Notes: generated by a model from the sequence alone, not told the origin. Counted from the first letter of the stretch, positions 1 to 5,231 are shown. The stretch is 6,465 nucleotides of DNA from Promethearchaeota archaeon (GCA_016839905.1 JAEOTJ010000326.1:1-6465), one strand, 5' to 3'. Numbers and translations: made by a program.

Positions 1-438
1 AAGAATAACGCTGAATCAATGATTTATCAAACAAGAAAATTAATGGAAGATAATAAAGATAAGATCCAAGAAAATGAGAAACAAGAAATCGAAGCTGCCA
101 TTAAATCTTTAGAAGAAGATATAAAAACTGATGATGTTCAAAGAATAAAATTAGGATTAGAAAACTTACAGAAATCAATGCATGGTTTTTCTCAAAGGAT
201 TTATCAGTCTCAAGCTCAAGACCAAGGTTATCAACAAGCGGCAGAACAAGCCCAGAGAGCAGCCCAAGGAGCATATGGAGGTGTCCCACCAGGAGGCATG
301 GGAGGCTTTCCACCGGGAGGTATGGGGGGCGTCCCACCTGGAGGTGTGGGTGCAGGAGGCGCTTCATACAAATCGGATAAAAAAGAAGATGATAAAAAGA
401 AGAAGAAAGTCGTTGATGTTGAGTGGGACGAGGATTAG
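1..438 (+). CDS. dnaK: DnaK (Hsp70) molecular chaperone, C-terminal end (5' truncated by the window)
   Basis: The reading frame is open from base 1 and starts inside the protein, so only about the last 145 residues are present. It begins with KNNAESMIYQTRK, the helical-lid signature of DnaK-type Hsp70s (the NxAExxxYxxrK pattern). A charged helical lid follows, then a Gly/Pro/Met-rich linker and the acidic end VVDVEWDED, the counterpart of the bacterial VVDAEFEE-type tail. The missing upstream part should hold the ATPase and the substrate-binding beta domain. DnaK holds unfolded polypeptides in the cytoplasm in an ATP cycle stimulated by DnaJ, and dnaJ lies about 3.4 kb downstream on the same strand. 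The Gly-rich linker contains a short tandem DNA repeat, listed separately. The identity is very secure; only the upstream extent cannot be seen. Confidence 0.95.
   Translation, partial: KNNAESMIYQTRKLMEDNKDKIQENEKQEIEAAIKSLEEDIKTDDVQRIKLGLENLQKSMHGFSQRIYQSQAQDQGYQQAAEQAQRAAQGAYGGVPPGGMGGFPPGGMGGVPPGGVGAGGASYKSDKKEDDKKKKKVVDVEWDED
280..351 (+). repeat. Three in-frame 24-bp tandem repeats in the dnaK tail
   Basis: Three consecutive 24-bp units (280-303, 304-327, 328-351) encode GVPPGGMG, GFPPGGMG and GVPPGGVG. They differ mainly at third codon positions and by V/F and M/V swaps. A partial unit (GCA GGA GGC) follows. The repeat lies in the disordered linker between the lid and the acidic tail, where Gly/Met/Pro-rich repeats are common in DnaK proteins. 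It is a likely site of repeat-number variation between strains. Confidence 0.85.
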
Positions 439-471
439 CCCCAGAATACCCCTATAGTAAGCCTTCTTAAG

Positions 472-550
472 GTTTATTTATATTTTTAATAAACTCCAAA
501 GAGTTCTTATCTTATTTTAGTTATTCAATCCTTAAATAATCTTTTTTTTT
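472..550 (+). terminator. Probable transcription termination region after dnaK
   Basis: Two weak AT-rich hairpins overlap. GTTTATT (472-478) pairs with AATAAAC (488-494), and AACTC (492-496) pairs with GAGTT (501-505) across a CAAA loop. A pure T9 tract follows at 542-550. T-tracts are the main intrinsic termination signal of archaeal RNA polymerase. The hairpins may be incidental; the T-tract is the firmer part. Confidence 0.5.
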
Positions 551-560
551 GAATTTTTCA

Positions 561-610
561 TTTATAAGTGTTTGATATTATTAATTCTTAATAACATTAT
601 ATATGGTGAT
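561..610 (+). promoter_or_regulatory. Putative promoter and ribosome binding site of the dprA-like/PRTase operon
   Basis: TTTATAAG at 561-568 resembles the archaeal TATA box and would place a transcription start near 590. GGTGAT at 605-610 is complementary to the usual archaeal 16S 3' end and lies 5 nt before the GTG start at 616. The site follows the T9 tract that probably ends dnaK transcription, which supports an independent promoter for this operon. Confidence 0.45.
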
Positions 611-615
611 ACAAG

Positions 616-870
616 GTGTTAAACGATTATAAAATTAAACTTCAACTCTTAATTCAGTTAAGATCGGAATTTAGGCGAGATTACTTGTTGGTTCTATGGC
701 TTTCAAAATTTCAAGAAACACTATCAAAGGACGAGCCCGAAGATCTTCCTATAAGCGGTCCAGTCTTGTTAAATCGCGAGAATTACATTTTCCAAAAGTT
801 AAAAAACAATAAATTTAGTAATTCTACACCGACAACATTTTTAAAAATAATAAAATCATTTAAAGTATGA
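616..870 (+). CDS. Small protein of unknown function, first gene of the dprA-like/PRTase operon
   Basis: I do not recognise this 84-residue protein. The start is GTG at 616, chosen because GGTGAT lies 5 nt upstream and an in-frame TGA at 607 leaves no earlier start. It looks soluble: a charged N-terminal helix-like stretch (residues 1-37, including RSEFRRDYLLVLWLSKF), a Pro/acidic segment around 40-48 (KDEPEDLPIS), and a basic Asn/Lys-rich tail. There is no signal peptide, cysteine pair or clear membrane helix, although LLVLWL is hydrophobic. The stop at 868-870 is only 6-9 nt from the start of the DprA-like gene, and the stop codon overlaps that gene's Shine-Dalgarno sequence, so the two are probably translated together. 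The position suggests a partner or modulator of the downstream proteins, but no function can be read from the sequence. The good RBS and tight spacing support it as a real gene. Confidence 0.65.
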   Translation: MLNDYKIKLQLLIQLRSEFRRDYLLVLWLSKFQETLSKDEPEDLPISGPVLLNRENYIFQKLKNNKFSNSTPTTFLKIIKSFKV

Positions 871-879
871 GGAGTAATG

Positions 880-1863
880 ATGTTGATAAAAGAAACTGAT
901 TCGTATCGAAACATAATTGATTACATTTTTCTTTTGCGAAGAATGAAGTTTTCTAAATCCGGTCTCATTAAGCTTTTTCAAGTTCCAGATATGGATATTT
1001 CTCATTTTAAGCATTTAGAAAAAGAGAGACTACTCAAATATTTATTACTTAAAAAGAAATCTAATTTAGATGACTATAGCAAAGTATCAAATTTCAATGA
1101 ATTTAATTATAAAGCTCAAGATTATTTAAAAATAGAAGAATTAGTCAAATATTGCTTACTTAAAAAAATTAAAATTTTAACCCCTTTTAATAAAAATATT
1201 CCTAAACTATTCCAAATCTTAAAAATCAATAATCGTGATTTAATATTTATCAAGGGGCAGCTCATTGATAAAGATTTAAAATCTTACTCTATATGTGGGA
1301 CTAGAATGCCCACCCAAGATGCTATTGATAAGACTCGTTTAATTGCAAAAACAATGGCAAAGAATGGCTTTACACTTATTAATGGCTTTGCTAAAGGTAT
1401 CGATATTGAAGCCTTTTTAGGATGCCATATGCAAAACGGGAGATACATCGGTGTCTTAGCCTCAGGAGTCGAAAATATTTACCCTCCTGATAATAAAAAA
1501 TATGTTGCCAGAGTAATAAAAAATGGTGCTCTAATTTCACAAGCTTTAATATGGAGCCGGGTAAATAAGCCAGCTCTTCAAATGAGAAATCAATTTTCCG
1601 CACAATTATCATTAGGAAGCATCTTTATTGAAGGCAATTATAAATCAGGAACAAAATGGCAATTTAAATTTGCCTCTGAAGCAAAGCGTCCTACTTTCTA
1701 TTTAGAGCCAAAAGATTGGAATCACAAAAATAGTCATGTTTTAAAAATTATAAAAGATGCTGGCGGAATCGAAATAAAAAATGATTTAAGCAATATAGAT
1801 TTAATTGTAGAAATCTTTGAAGAAGAATATCGCGAGCGAATGGAGGCCTTTAACAATTCCTAG
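880..1863 (+). CDS. DprA/Smf-like Rossmann-fold (SLOG superfamily) protein
   Basis: The frame has ATG codons at 877 and 880. I prefer 880 because the SD GAGGAG (869-874) lies 5 nt before it but only 2 nt before 877. Numbering from 877 (328 aa), residues 1-110 are a helical N-terminal region ending in KKIKILTPFNKNIPKLF, the DprA 'gi-itl-YP-L' segment. The Rossmann core follows: a LIFIKG strand at 122-127, CGTR at 140-143 (GSR in DprA), NGFAKGID at 169-176 (SGxARGID), IYPPDN at 201-206, MRNQFSAQLSLG at 236-247 (RNRIIsgLS) and EGNYKSG at 252-258 (EAxxkSG). The end (IIKDAGGIEI) matches the DprA 'LI-dGA-v' end; the C-terminal winged helix of many bacterial DprA proteins is absent. Bacterial DprA binds incoming ssDNA and loads RecA during transformation, and related SLOG proteins bind nucleotides. 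Several signature residues are altered here (S to N, R to K, second R of RNR to Q), so a changed ligand or role is possible. Fold assignment is strong; function is open. Confidence 0.85.
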   Translation: MLIKETDSYRNIIDYIFLLRRMKFSKSGLIKLFQVPDMDISHFKHLEKERLLKYLLLKKKSNLDDYSKVSNFNEFNYKAQDYLKIEELVKYCLLKKIKILTPFNKNIPKLFQILKINNRDLIFIKGQLIDKDLKSYSICGTRMPTQDAIDKTRLIAKTMAKNGFTLINGFAKGIDIEAFLGCHMQNGRYIGVLASGVENIYPPDNKKYVARVIKNGALISQALIWSRVNKPALQMRNQFSAQLSLGSIFIEGNYKSGTKWQFKFASEAKRPTFYLEPKDWNHKNSHVLKIIKDAGGIEIKNDLSNIDLIVEIFEEEYRERMEAFNNS

Positions 1864-2572
1864 GATTTTGTTTGAATTTGGAGAATTTAACTTCGATAGA
1901 ATTACTGTAAATTCGGTTTCATTAATTAAAGGAAAGTTTGACTTATCTATTACTCCTCGGTTCCCAAGGGAGTTTGATAAAAATTTCTGGTTTTACAACT
2001 TGGAATTTAAGCAAATAAATAACGAAAATAATCTAATATCTTTAGGTCCTTATTATCCCAAATTGAAGTTTAAGGAAGATAAATTGAGATATTTCAATCT
2101 AACTTATCCTCCATTCTCAGATATAATACTTAGTTCAAAATCAGGACCAATTATTCGAGCACCATATAGCTTCATAAAGGAAGCCAGAAAAGAGCAATTA
2201 AAAATATTATCAAATTTTTATGCTAGTTATTTAAAAATCCTTAATATTCCATTAAATTATGATAAAATAATTCCAGTGCCTGCAAAACCAAAGTATTCAT
2301 TTAATTCAGTTAAAATAATTTGCCAAGAATTCAGTAAAATTTTTAATATTCCTACAGATTATGGATTATTAAGGCGAGTTTCAAATGAAGGAAAAAATTT
2401 TGAAATAATTGATCGATTTATTAATTTAAGCAATATAAAAATATTATTAATAGATGATATAATAACTAAAGGCGATACTAAAGATTCTATATGCTCAAAA
2501 TTGAATGAGAGAGGATGTATTAATATATGTACTATAACCCTCAGTAAAACAGATCATAATATATATGAATAA
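1817..2572 (+). CDS. ComF-like phosphoribosyltransferase family protein
   Basis: The C-terminal half is a type I phosphoribosyltransferase fold. The 13-residue PRPP-binding loop ILLIDDIITKGDT lies at residues 209-221 (numbering from 1817), with the two acidic residues of the VDDV motif and the G-x-T end. Earlier, KIIPVPAKPKYSFNSVKII (150-168) matches the ComF 'PVP' strand. The N-terminal 140 residues hold no cysteine pairs, so the zinc ribbon of classical ComF is missing; SLGPYYPKLK (75-84) may correspond to the hood region. The start is uncertain: TTG 1817 gives 251 aa and overlaps the upstream gene by 47 nt without a visible SD, while GGAGG at 1842-1846 points to a start nearer the upstream stop, either rare ATT 1856 or TTG 1868 (234 aa). 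Type I PRTases usually transfer between PRPP and a base or amine; ComF family reactions are mostly unknown. Overlap or abutment with the DprA-like gene implies co-expression. Family placement is good; the substrate is unknown. Confidence 0.82.
   Translation: MKKNIASEWRPLTIPRILFEFGEFNFDRITVNSVSLIKGKFDLSITPRFPREFDKNFWFYNLEFKQINNENNLISLGPYYPKLKFKEDKLRYFNLTYPPFSDIILSSKSGPIIRAPYSFIKEARKEQLKILSNFYASYLKILNIPLNYDKIIPVPAKPKYSFNSVKIICQEFSKIFNIPTDYGLLRRVSNEGKNFEIIDRFINLSNIKILLIDDIITKGDTKDSICSKLNERGCINICTITLSKTDHNIYE
1842..1846 (+). promoter_or_regulatory. Shine-Dalgarno sequence inside the end of the dprA-like gene
   Basis: GGAGG is the strongest SD in this stretch and lies just before the end of the DprA-like frame (stop 1861-1863). 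It argues that translation of the phosphoribosyltransferase begins near 1856-1868 rather than at TTG 1817. Spacing is 9 nt to ATT 1856 and 21 nt to TTG 1868, so neither fit is perfect. Confidence 0.45.
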
Positions 2573-2666
2573 ACTCCTTAAACTTCTATTGTTATTTAAA
2601 CCCGATAGTATAATGGTTTCTATGTTCATTTTATTTTCTTTTAAAAAACCCTTAAACCTAAATAAA

Positions 2667-2694
2667 GTGAAATACAAGAATTTCACCATTTTTT
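2667..2694 (+). terminator. Hairpin plus T-tract after the dprA-like/PRTase operon
   Basis: GTGAAAT (2667-2673) pairs perfectly with ATTTCAC (2680-2686) around a 6-nt loop. T6 follows at 2689-2694 after two bases. This resembles an intrinsic terminator about 95 nt beyond the phosphoribosyltransferase stop. It could instead be an operator for the SCP2 genes, since it lies about 80 bp before their start. Confidence 0.5.
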
Positions 2695-2759
2695 AAAAGT
2701 ATTAATAATGGTAAAGTTGAAATTATTATGGTAAATTATTATACTAAAAATGATGTGAT
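2692..2759 (+). promoter_or_regulatory. Putative promoter and RBS of the SCP2-like gene pair
   Basis: TTTAAAAG at 2692-2699 is a TATA-like element overlapping the end of the T-tract, and predicts a start site near 2720. A second candidate, TTATTATACTA around 2736, would put the start close to the ATG. GTGAT at 2755-2759 is a partial SD 5 nt before ATG 2765. Two near-identical segments (ATAATGGTAAA and ATTATGGTAAA) lie between 2705 and 2735. The choice of TATA element is uncertain. Confidence 0.35.
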
Positions 2760-2764
2760 TTAAA

Positions 2765-3148
2765 ATGTCGGTAGAAGAAAAATTATGTGTTAAAATTCTA
2801 GCTAATATGCTTAGTTATGCAACAAACCAAATTATGCAAATTGATGATGAATTCAAGGAGAAAATGAGCACATTAAATCATACAATCCAATGGAAAATCG
2901 GTAATGATCTAAATTATTATAGTGAAATGAAAGAGGGAAAAAGCGCCATGATAGAAGGTGAAACTGATAATCCTACAATAACTTTTAAAGTAGCAGATGC
3001 TGAAGTAGCATTAAAAGTATTGGGGGGACAAGCTGAAATTGATAAAATGGACAAGGACGTTGAAATAATAGGAGAGGCATCAAAAATATCCGAGTTAATG
3101 TTTGTATTAGATACATTAAGAAAATATTTAGGAGATATGAGAGATTAA
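2765..3148 (+). CDS. SCP2-like sterol/lipid-carrier domain protein, copy 1
   Basis: This 127-residue protein is a single small alpha/beta domain of the SCP2 (sterol carrier protein 2) type. It has an amphipathic N-terminal helix (residues 1-25), a strand IQWKIGNDLNYYSEMKEG (41-58), then the family's core pattern: an NPTITFKVADAEVALKVLGGQ stretch (69-89) followed by VEIIGEASKISELMFVLDTL (99-118), equivalent to 'd-ti--~~~d---l--G--~~~--~-k-~i-Gd'. SCP2 domains form a hydrophobic tunnel that binds lipids, fatty acyl groups or sterols; the ligand of archaeal members is unknown. There is no signal peptide or membrane segment, so it is probably cytoplasmic. It is followed 16 nt later by a paralogue with the same architecture. 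The ATG start is supported by GTGAT 5 nt upstream. The family call is good, the ligand unknown. Confidence 0.8.
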   Translation: MSVEEKLCVKILANMLSYATNQIMQIDDEFKEKMSTLNHTIQWKIGNDLNYYSEMKEGKSAMIEGETDNPTITFKVADAEVALKVLGGQAEIDKMDKDVEIIGEASKISELMFVLDTLRKYLGDMRD

Positions 3149-3164
3149 GAGGTGTGTTGTTAAA

Positions 3165-3554
3165 ATGGAAAAACTAGAATTACATGTTAAAATGTTTATT
3201 TACATTATGATGAAAGCTATTGAAGAAATCAATAAAATAGATGAAGAAATGCAAGAAGACATGGAGGAATATGAAGCAGTAATACAATGGAAGATCGGTG
3301 ATAATATTAAGGGATATCAAGTATTCAAGGATGGAAACTATTCATTTGAAATGGATGCAGAAATTGATGATCCAGACGTCACGATGATAATTAATGATTT
3401 AGAAAAAGCAAAAGCTTTCTTTTTAGGTGAAATAGATGGTACTTCCGCATATATGTCGGGAGATCTTACAATTGAGGGAAGTCTTCCATTGATCTTGGAA
3501 TATAATAATATAGGAGAATTCATAATGGATTACTTACAACCAATTAGAGGCTAA
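3165..3554 (+). CDS. SCP2-like sterol/lipid-carrier domain protein, copy 2
   Basis: This 129-residue protein is a diverged tandem paralogue of the gene before it. Both share the strand VIQWKIGDN (39-47 here; TIQWKIGND in copy 1), a D-x-P turn (DDPDVTMIINDLEKAKAFFLGEI, 68-90) and the following 'GDLTIEGS' strand (99-106), which fits the SCP2 consensus 'GkltIeGd' better than copy 1 does. The N-terminal 38 residues are highly acidic (EEINKIDEEMQEDMEEYE) and helical. GAGGTG (3149-3154) directly after the copy 1 stop is its SD, 10 nt before ATG 3165, so the two are co-transcribed. The divergence suggests that the copies bind different ligands or pair as a heterodimer, which is an inference. A T-rich terminator follows at 3591-3607. 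Confidence 0.82.
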   Translation: MEKLELHVKMFIYIMMKAIEEINKIDEEMQEDMEEYEAVIQWKIGDNIKGYQVFKDGNYSFEMDAEIDDPDVTMIINDLEKAKAFFLGEIDGTSAYMSGDLTIEGSLPLILEYNNIGEFIMDYLQPIRG

Positions 3555-3590
3555 ATAGCTTTTAAAAAAATAATAAATACTATACTAAAA

Positions 3591-3607
3591 TTTTTTTATT
3601 CTTTTTT
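3591..3607 (+). terminator. T-rich terminator after the SCP2-like pair
   Basis: Two adjacent T-tracts (T7 at 3591-3597 and T6 at 3602-3607), broken by ATTC, begin 37 nt beyond the stop of SCP2 copy 2. No strong hairpin precedes them, consistent with archaeal T-tract termination. Confidence 0.5.
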
Positions 3608-3620
3608 AACTCTCAAATAC

Positions 3621-3628
3621 TTTAAATA
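3621..3628 (+). promoter_or_regulatory. Consensus archaeal TATA box in the SCP2-dnaJ gap
   Basis: TTTAAATA matches the archaeal TATA consensus exactly, with an A-rich BRE-like CAAATAC just upstream. It predicts transcription from about 3648-3653, where the inverted repeat begins. It could drive dnaJ with a leader of about 215 nt, or a short RNA ending at the T10 tract (3756-3765). Confidence 0.5.
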
Positions 3629-3647
3629 CGTAAATAATTTCTACTTA

Positions 3648-3765
3648 TTATCTTGGATGACAGACACACGAATATTGTCGTCTTAGATAAAATAGACTTA
3701 ATAGATAGCTATCATTTTAGAATTATACTCATTTCTATCATATTTAGAATGATGATTTTTTTTTT
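3648..3765 (+). ncRNA. Candidate small RNA or structured dnaJ leader
   Basis: The gap between scp2 copy 2 and dnaJ (313 bp) holds no credible ORF but is structured. Arms 3648-3662 and 3676-3690 form a 15-position stem (12 Watson-Crick pairs plus one G-U) around a 13-nt loop. A perfect palindrome GATAGCTATC follows at 3704-3713, then two near-identical CTATCAT-TTTAGAAT segments (from 3709 and 3735), then T10 at 3756-3765. With the TATA box at 3621-3628 the parts fit a transcript of about 115 nt. The alternative is that these are protein operators for dnaJ. No known RNA family is recognised. Confidence 0.3.
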
Positions 3766-3847
3766 CTTTTAAAAAGCCCTTTATAACCTAAAAAAATATA
3801 TTTTAATAATTATTTTAAAAAATTAGATAAACAAATTATTTAGTAAA

Positions 3848-3868
3848 ATGGTTAAGTTCAGCTTATAA
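3848..3868 (+). other. Possible six-codon leader ORF overlapping the dnaJ start
   Basis: ATG at 3848 opens a frame of six codons (MVKFSL) whose TAA stop (3866-3868) shares its last A with the dnaJ ATG (3868-3870). This TAATG arrangement is typical of translational coupling. dnaJ has no SD of its own in front of its ATG, which would make coupling useful, but a chance occurrence cannot be excluded and this mini-ORF also lacks a clear SD. Confidence 0.2.
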
Positions 3869-5004
3869 TGAGTAAAAAAAAGCGGGATTATTACGAAGTC
3901 CTTGGAGTAAGTAAGGATGCATCAGAAAACGATATTAAATTAGCGTACCGTCGTCTTGCTAAAAAGTTCCATCCAGACATGAATAAAGACGATCCAAACG
4001 CAAAAGAGAAATTTATCGAAATATCTGAGGCTTATGAAGTTTTAAATGATCCTGAGAAAAGGGGAAATTATGATCGTTATGGATTCAGTGGAGTAAACAT
4101 TGACATGAGTGACTTCTTCCGTGGAGGTGTTCCAGGTATAGATGAATTATTAAAGTCTATCTTCGGAGGAGGTGGATTCGGTGGTATTGGTGATATTTTT
4201 GGTGGATTTGGAGGTTTTGGAGGCAGAAACAGGCAAGCTACAACTCGCAGACAAGTTGGAGAGGACATTGAATCTCATATAGAAATCTCTTTTAAAGAAG
4301 CAATGTTTGGACTTAAAAAAGATATTGAAATAGAGAGATACGTGCCATGTGATCAGTGTGAAGGAACTGGAGCTGAAGATAAATCCAGCATTAAAAGCTG
4401 TTCTTCATGCCAAGGTTCGGGTCGAATGCGAAAAATGACTCATTCTGGATTTGGAACAATTATTCGGGAAGTAACTTGTAATGCTTGTCGAGGGACAGGT
4501 GAAATCATTACAAAAAAATGTAAATCTTGTAAAGGAAAGAAAGTTGTCCCCGAAGAAAAAACCATTCATATCAATATTCCCCCTGGTGTAGAAGATGGAG
4601 TTCATTTGAAAGTTCAAGGAGCAGGTCATATCCCGTCTACCAAATCAATCCCTGGAGATTTATATCTTGGAATTAGAATAAAGCAAAATAAGCAGTTCAT
4701 CCGTAGAGGAAATGACCTTTATACAAAAGCCAATATTGATATCGTGACTGCGATTCTTGGAGGTAAAATTAAAATTCCGACTTTAGATTATAAAGAAAGA
4801 ATAATTACTGAAAAAGAATTAGAGATCCCTCCTGGAACTCAACATGGAACTGAATTTCGCATTAAAAATCGAGGGGCTCCCTATTTAAGAGGAAAAAATA
4901 AGGGCGACCAATATGTTATAGCAAGTATTAAGATTCCTAAAAAAATAACTGATGATCAAAAGAATCTATTATTGAAATTTCAAGAATTAACAAAAAAAAA
5001 ATAA
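3868..5004 (+). CDS. dnaJ: DnaJ (class A Hsp40) co-chaperone
   Basis: This is a complete 378-residue class A J-protein of usual length. The J domain spans residues 6-72 with HPD at 35-37, the motif that triggers Hsp70 ATP hydrolysis. A Gly/Phe-rich linker runs from about 85 to 120 ([21 protein letters not shown]). The zinc-binding region has four repeats: CDQCEGTG (161), CSSCQGSG (178), CNACRGTG (204) and CKSCKGKK (218). The fourth keeps both cysteines but lacks the final Gly. The C-terminal beta domains carry IPPGVEDG (237-244), GDLYLGIRI (263-271) and [10 protein letters not shown] (297-306). DnaJ delivers unfolded clients to DnaK, whose gene ends upstream at 438. The start is ATG 3868; there is no clear SD, so initiation may be leaderless-like or coupled to a short upstream ORF. 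Function is secure. Confidence 0.96.
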   Translation: MSKKKRDYYEVLGVSKDASENDIKLAYRRLAKKFHPDMNKDDPNAKEKFIEISEAYEVLNDPEKRGNYDRYGFSGVNIDMSDFFRGGVPGIDELLKSIFGGGGFGGIGDIFGGFGGFGGRNRQATTRRQVGEDIESHIEISFKEAMFGLKKDIEIERYVPCDQCEGTGAEDKSSIKSCSSCQGSGRMRKMTHSGFGTIIREVTCNACRGTGEIITKKCKSCKGKKVVPEEKTIHINIPPGVEDGVHLKVQGAGHIPSTKSIPGDLYLGIRIKQNKQFIRRGNDLYTKANIDIVTAILGGKIKIPTLDYKERIITEKELEIPPGTQHGTEFRIKNRGAPYLRGKNKGDQYVIASIKIPKKITDDQKNLLLKFQELTKKK

Positions 5005-5037
5005 TCTTGTTTTAAATTAATAAAATGTTACATAATA

Positions 5038-5100
5038 CGTATATATATTATACGGAGCGCATAAACTTAAGAATCAAATTTGGAATATCTTTTTTTTTTT
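5038..5100 (+). terminator. Terminator region after dnaJ
   Basis: A small hairpin CGTATA-TATAT-TATACG lies at 5038-5054, followed at 5090-5100 by a pure T11 tract. A second T9 tract at 5151-5159 may act as backup. The T11 tract lies 86 nt beyond the dnaJ stop, and no gene starts before 5339. Confidence 0.5.
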
Positions 5101-5150
5101 AATCAAGGAATATATGGATATTATTTTAATATAAAAATTTAGTTAATCTA

Positions 5151-5159
5151 TTTTTTTTT
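5151..5159 (+). terminator. Second T-tract between dnaJ and the winged-helix gene
   Basis: A run of nine T residues lies about 50 bp beyond the T11 tract. Its position suggests a second termination point that would isolate the downstream regulatory region from dnaJ transcription. Confidence 0.35.
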
Positions 5160-5185
5160 GAATATTTTACTTTGATTTTGTAAGT

Positions 5186-5231
5186 TCAATTAAATAATTA
5201 ATTTTATAAGATTTTCTTATTATTTAATTGA
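5186..5231. repeat. 13-bp perfect inverted repeat upstream of the winged-helix gene
   Basis: TCAATTAAATAAT at 5186-5198 is the exact reverse complement of 5219-5231, separated by 20 bp. A smaller nested hairpin ATAAG-ATTTT-CTTAT (5206-5220) competes with it. The right arm ends at the first base of the AGATAGTACTATCT palindrome. The repeat is very AT-rich, so some self-complementarity is expected, but 13 perfect pairs next to further palindromes suggests a protein-binding or structured site. Confidence 0.7.

Noticed and set aside
101..367. Minus-strand open frame opposite the dnaK tail
   Set aside because: It lies wholly against the certain dnaK frame and its low-complexity sequence mirrors the Gly/Pro repeats.
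182..457. Second + strand open frame across the dnaK tail
   Set aside because: It is out of frame with dnaK, with no RBS, and its composition simply reflects the repeat in another frame.
1391..1612. Minus-strand frame inside the dprA-like gene
   Set aside because: It is a shadow of a gene with clear DprA motifs, and shows no RBS or recognisable domain.
2495..2689. 64-codon minus-strand frame across the end of the phosphoribosyltransferase gene
   Set aside because: It overlaps coding DNA and the terminator hairpin, and is low-complexity hydrophobic/Phe-rich as AT-rich antisense DNA tends to read.
3338..3523. Minus-strand frame opposite SCP2 copy 2
   Set aside because: It is an antisense shadow of a well-supported coding sequence.
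3648..3690. CIRCE-type heat-shock operator before dnaJ
   Set aside because: The inverted repeat does not contain the TTAGCACTC/GAGTGCTAA arms of CIRCE, so HrcA-type control is not supported.
3749..3755. ATGATGA resembling a box C of a C/D guide RNA
   Set aside because: It is followed at once by a T10 tract, leaving no guide region or D box, so it cannot form a C/D RNA in that direction.
4077..4629. Two minus-strand frames opposite dnaJ
   Set aside because: They lie inside the unambiguous dnaJ gene and mirror the Gly/Phe linker and cysteine repeats.
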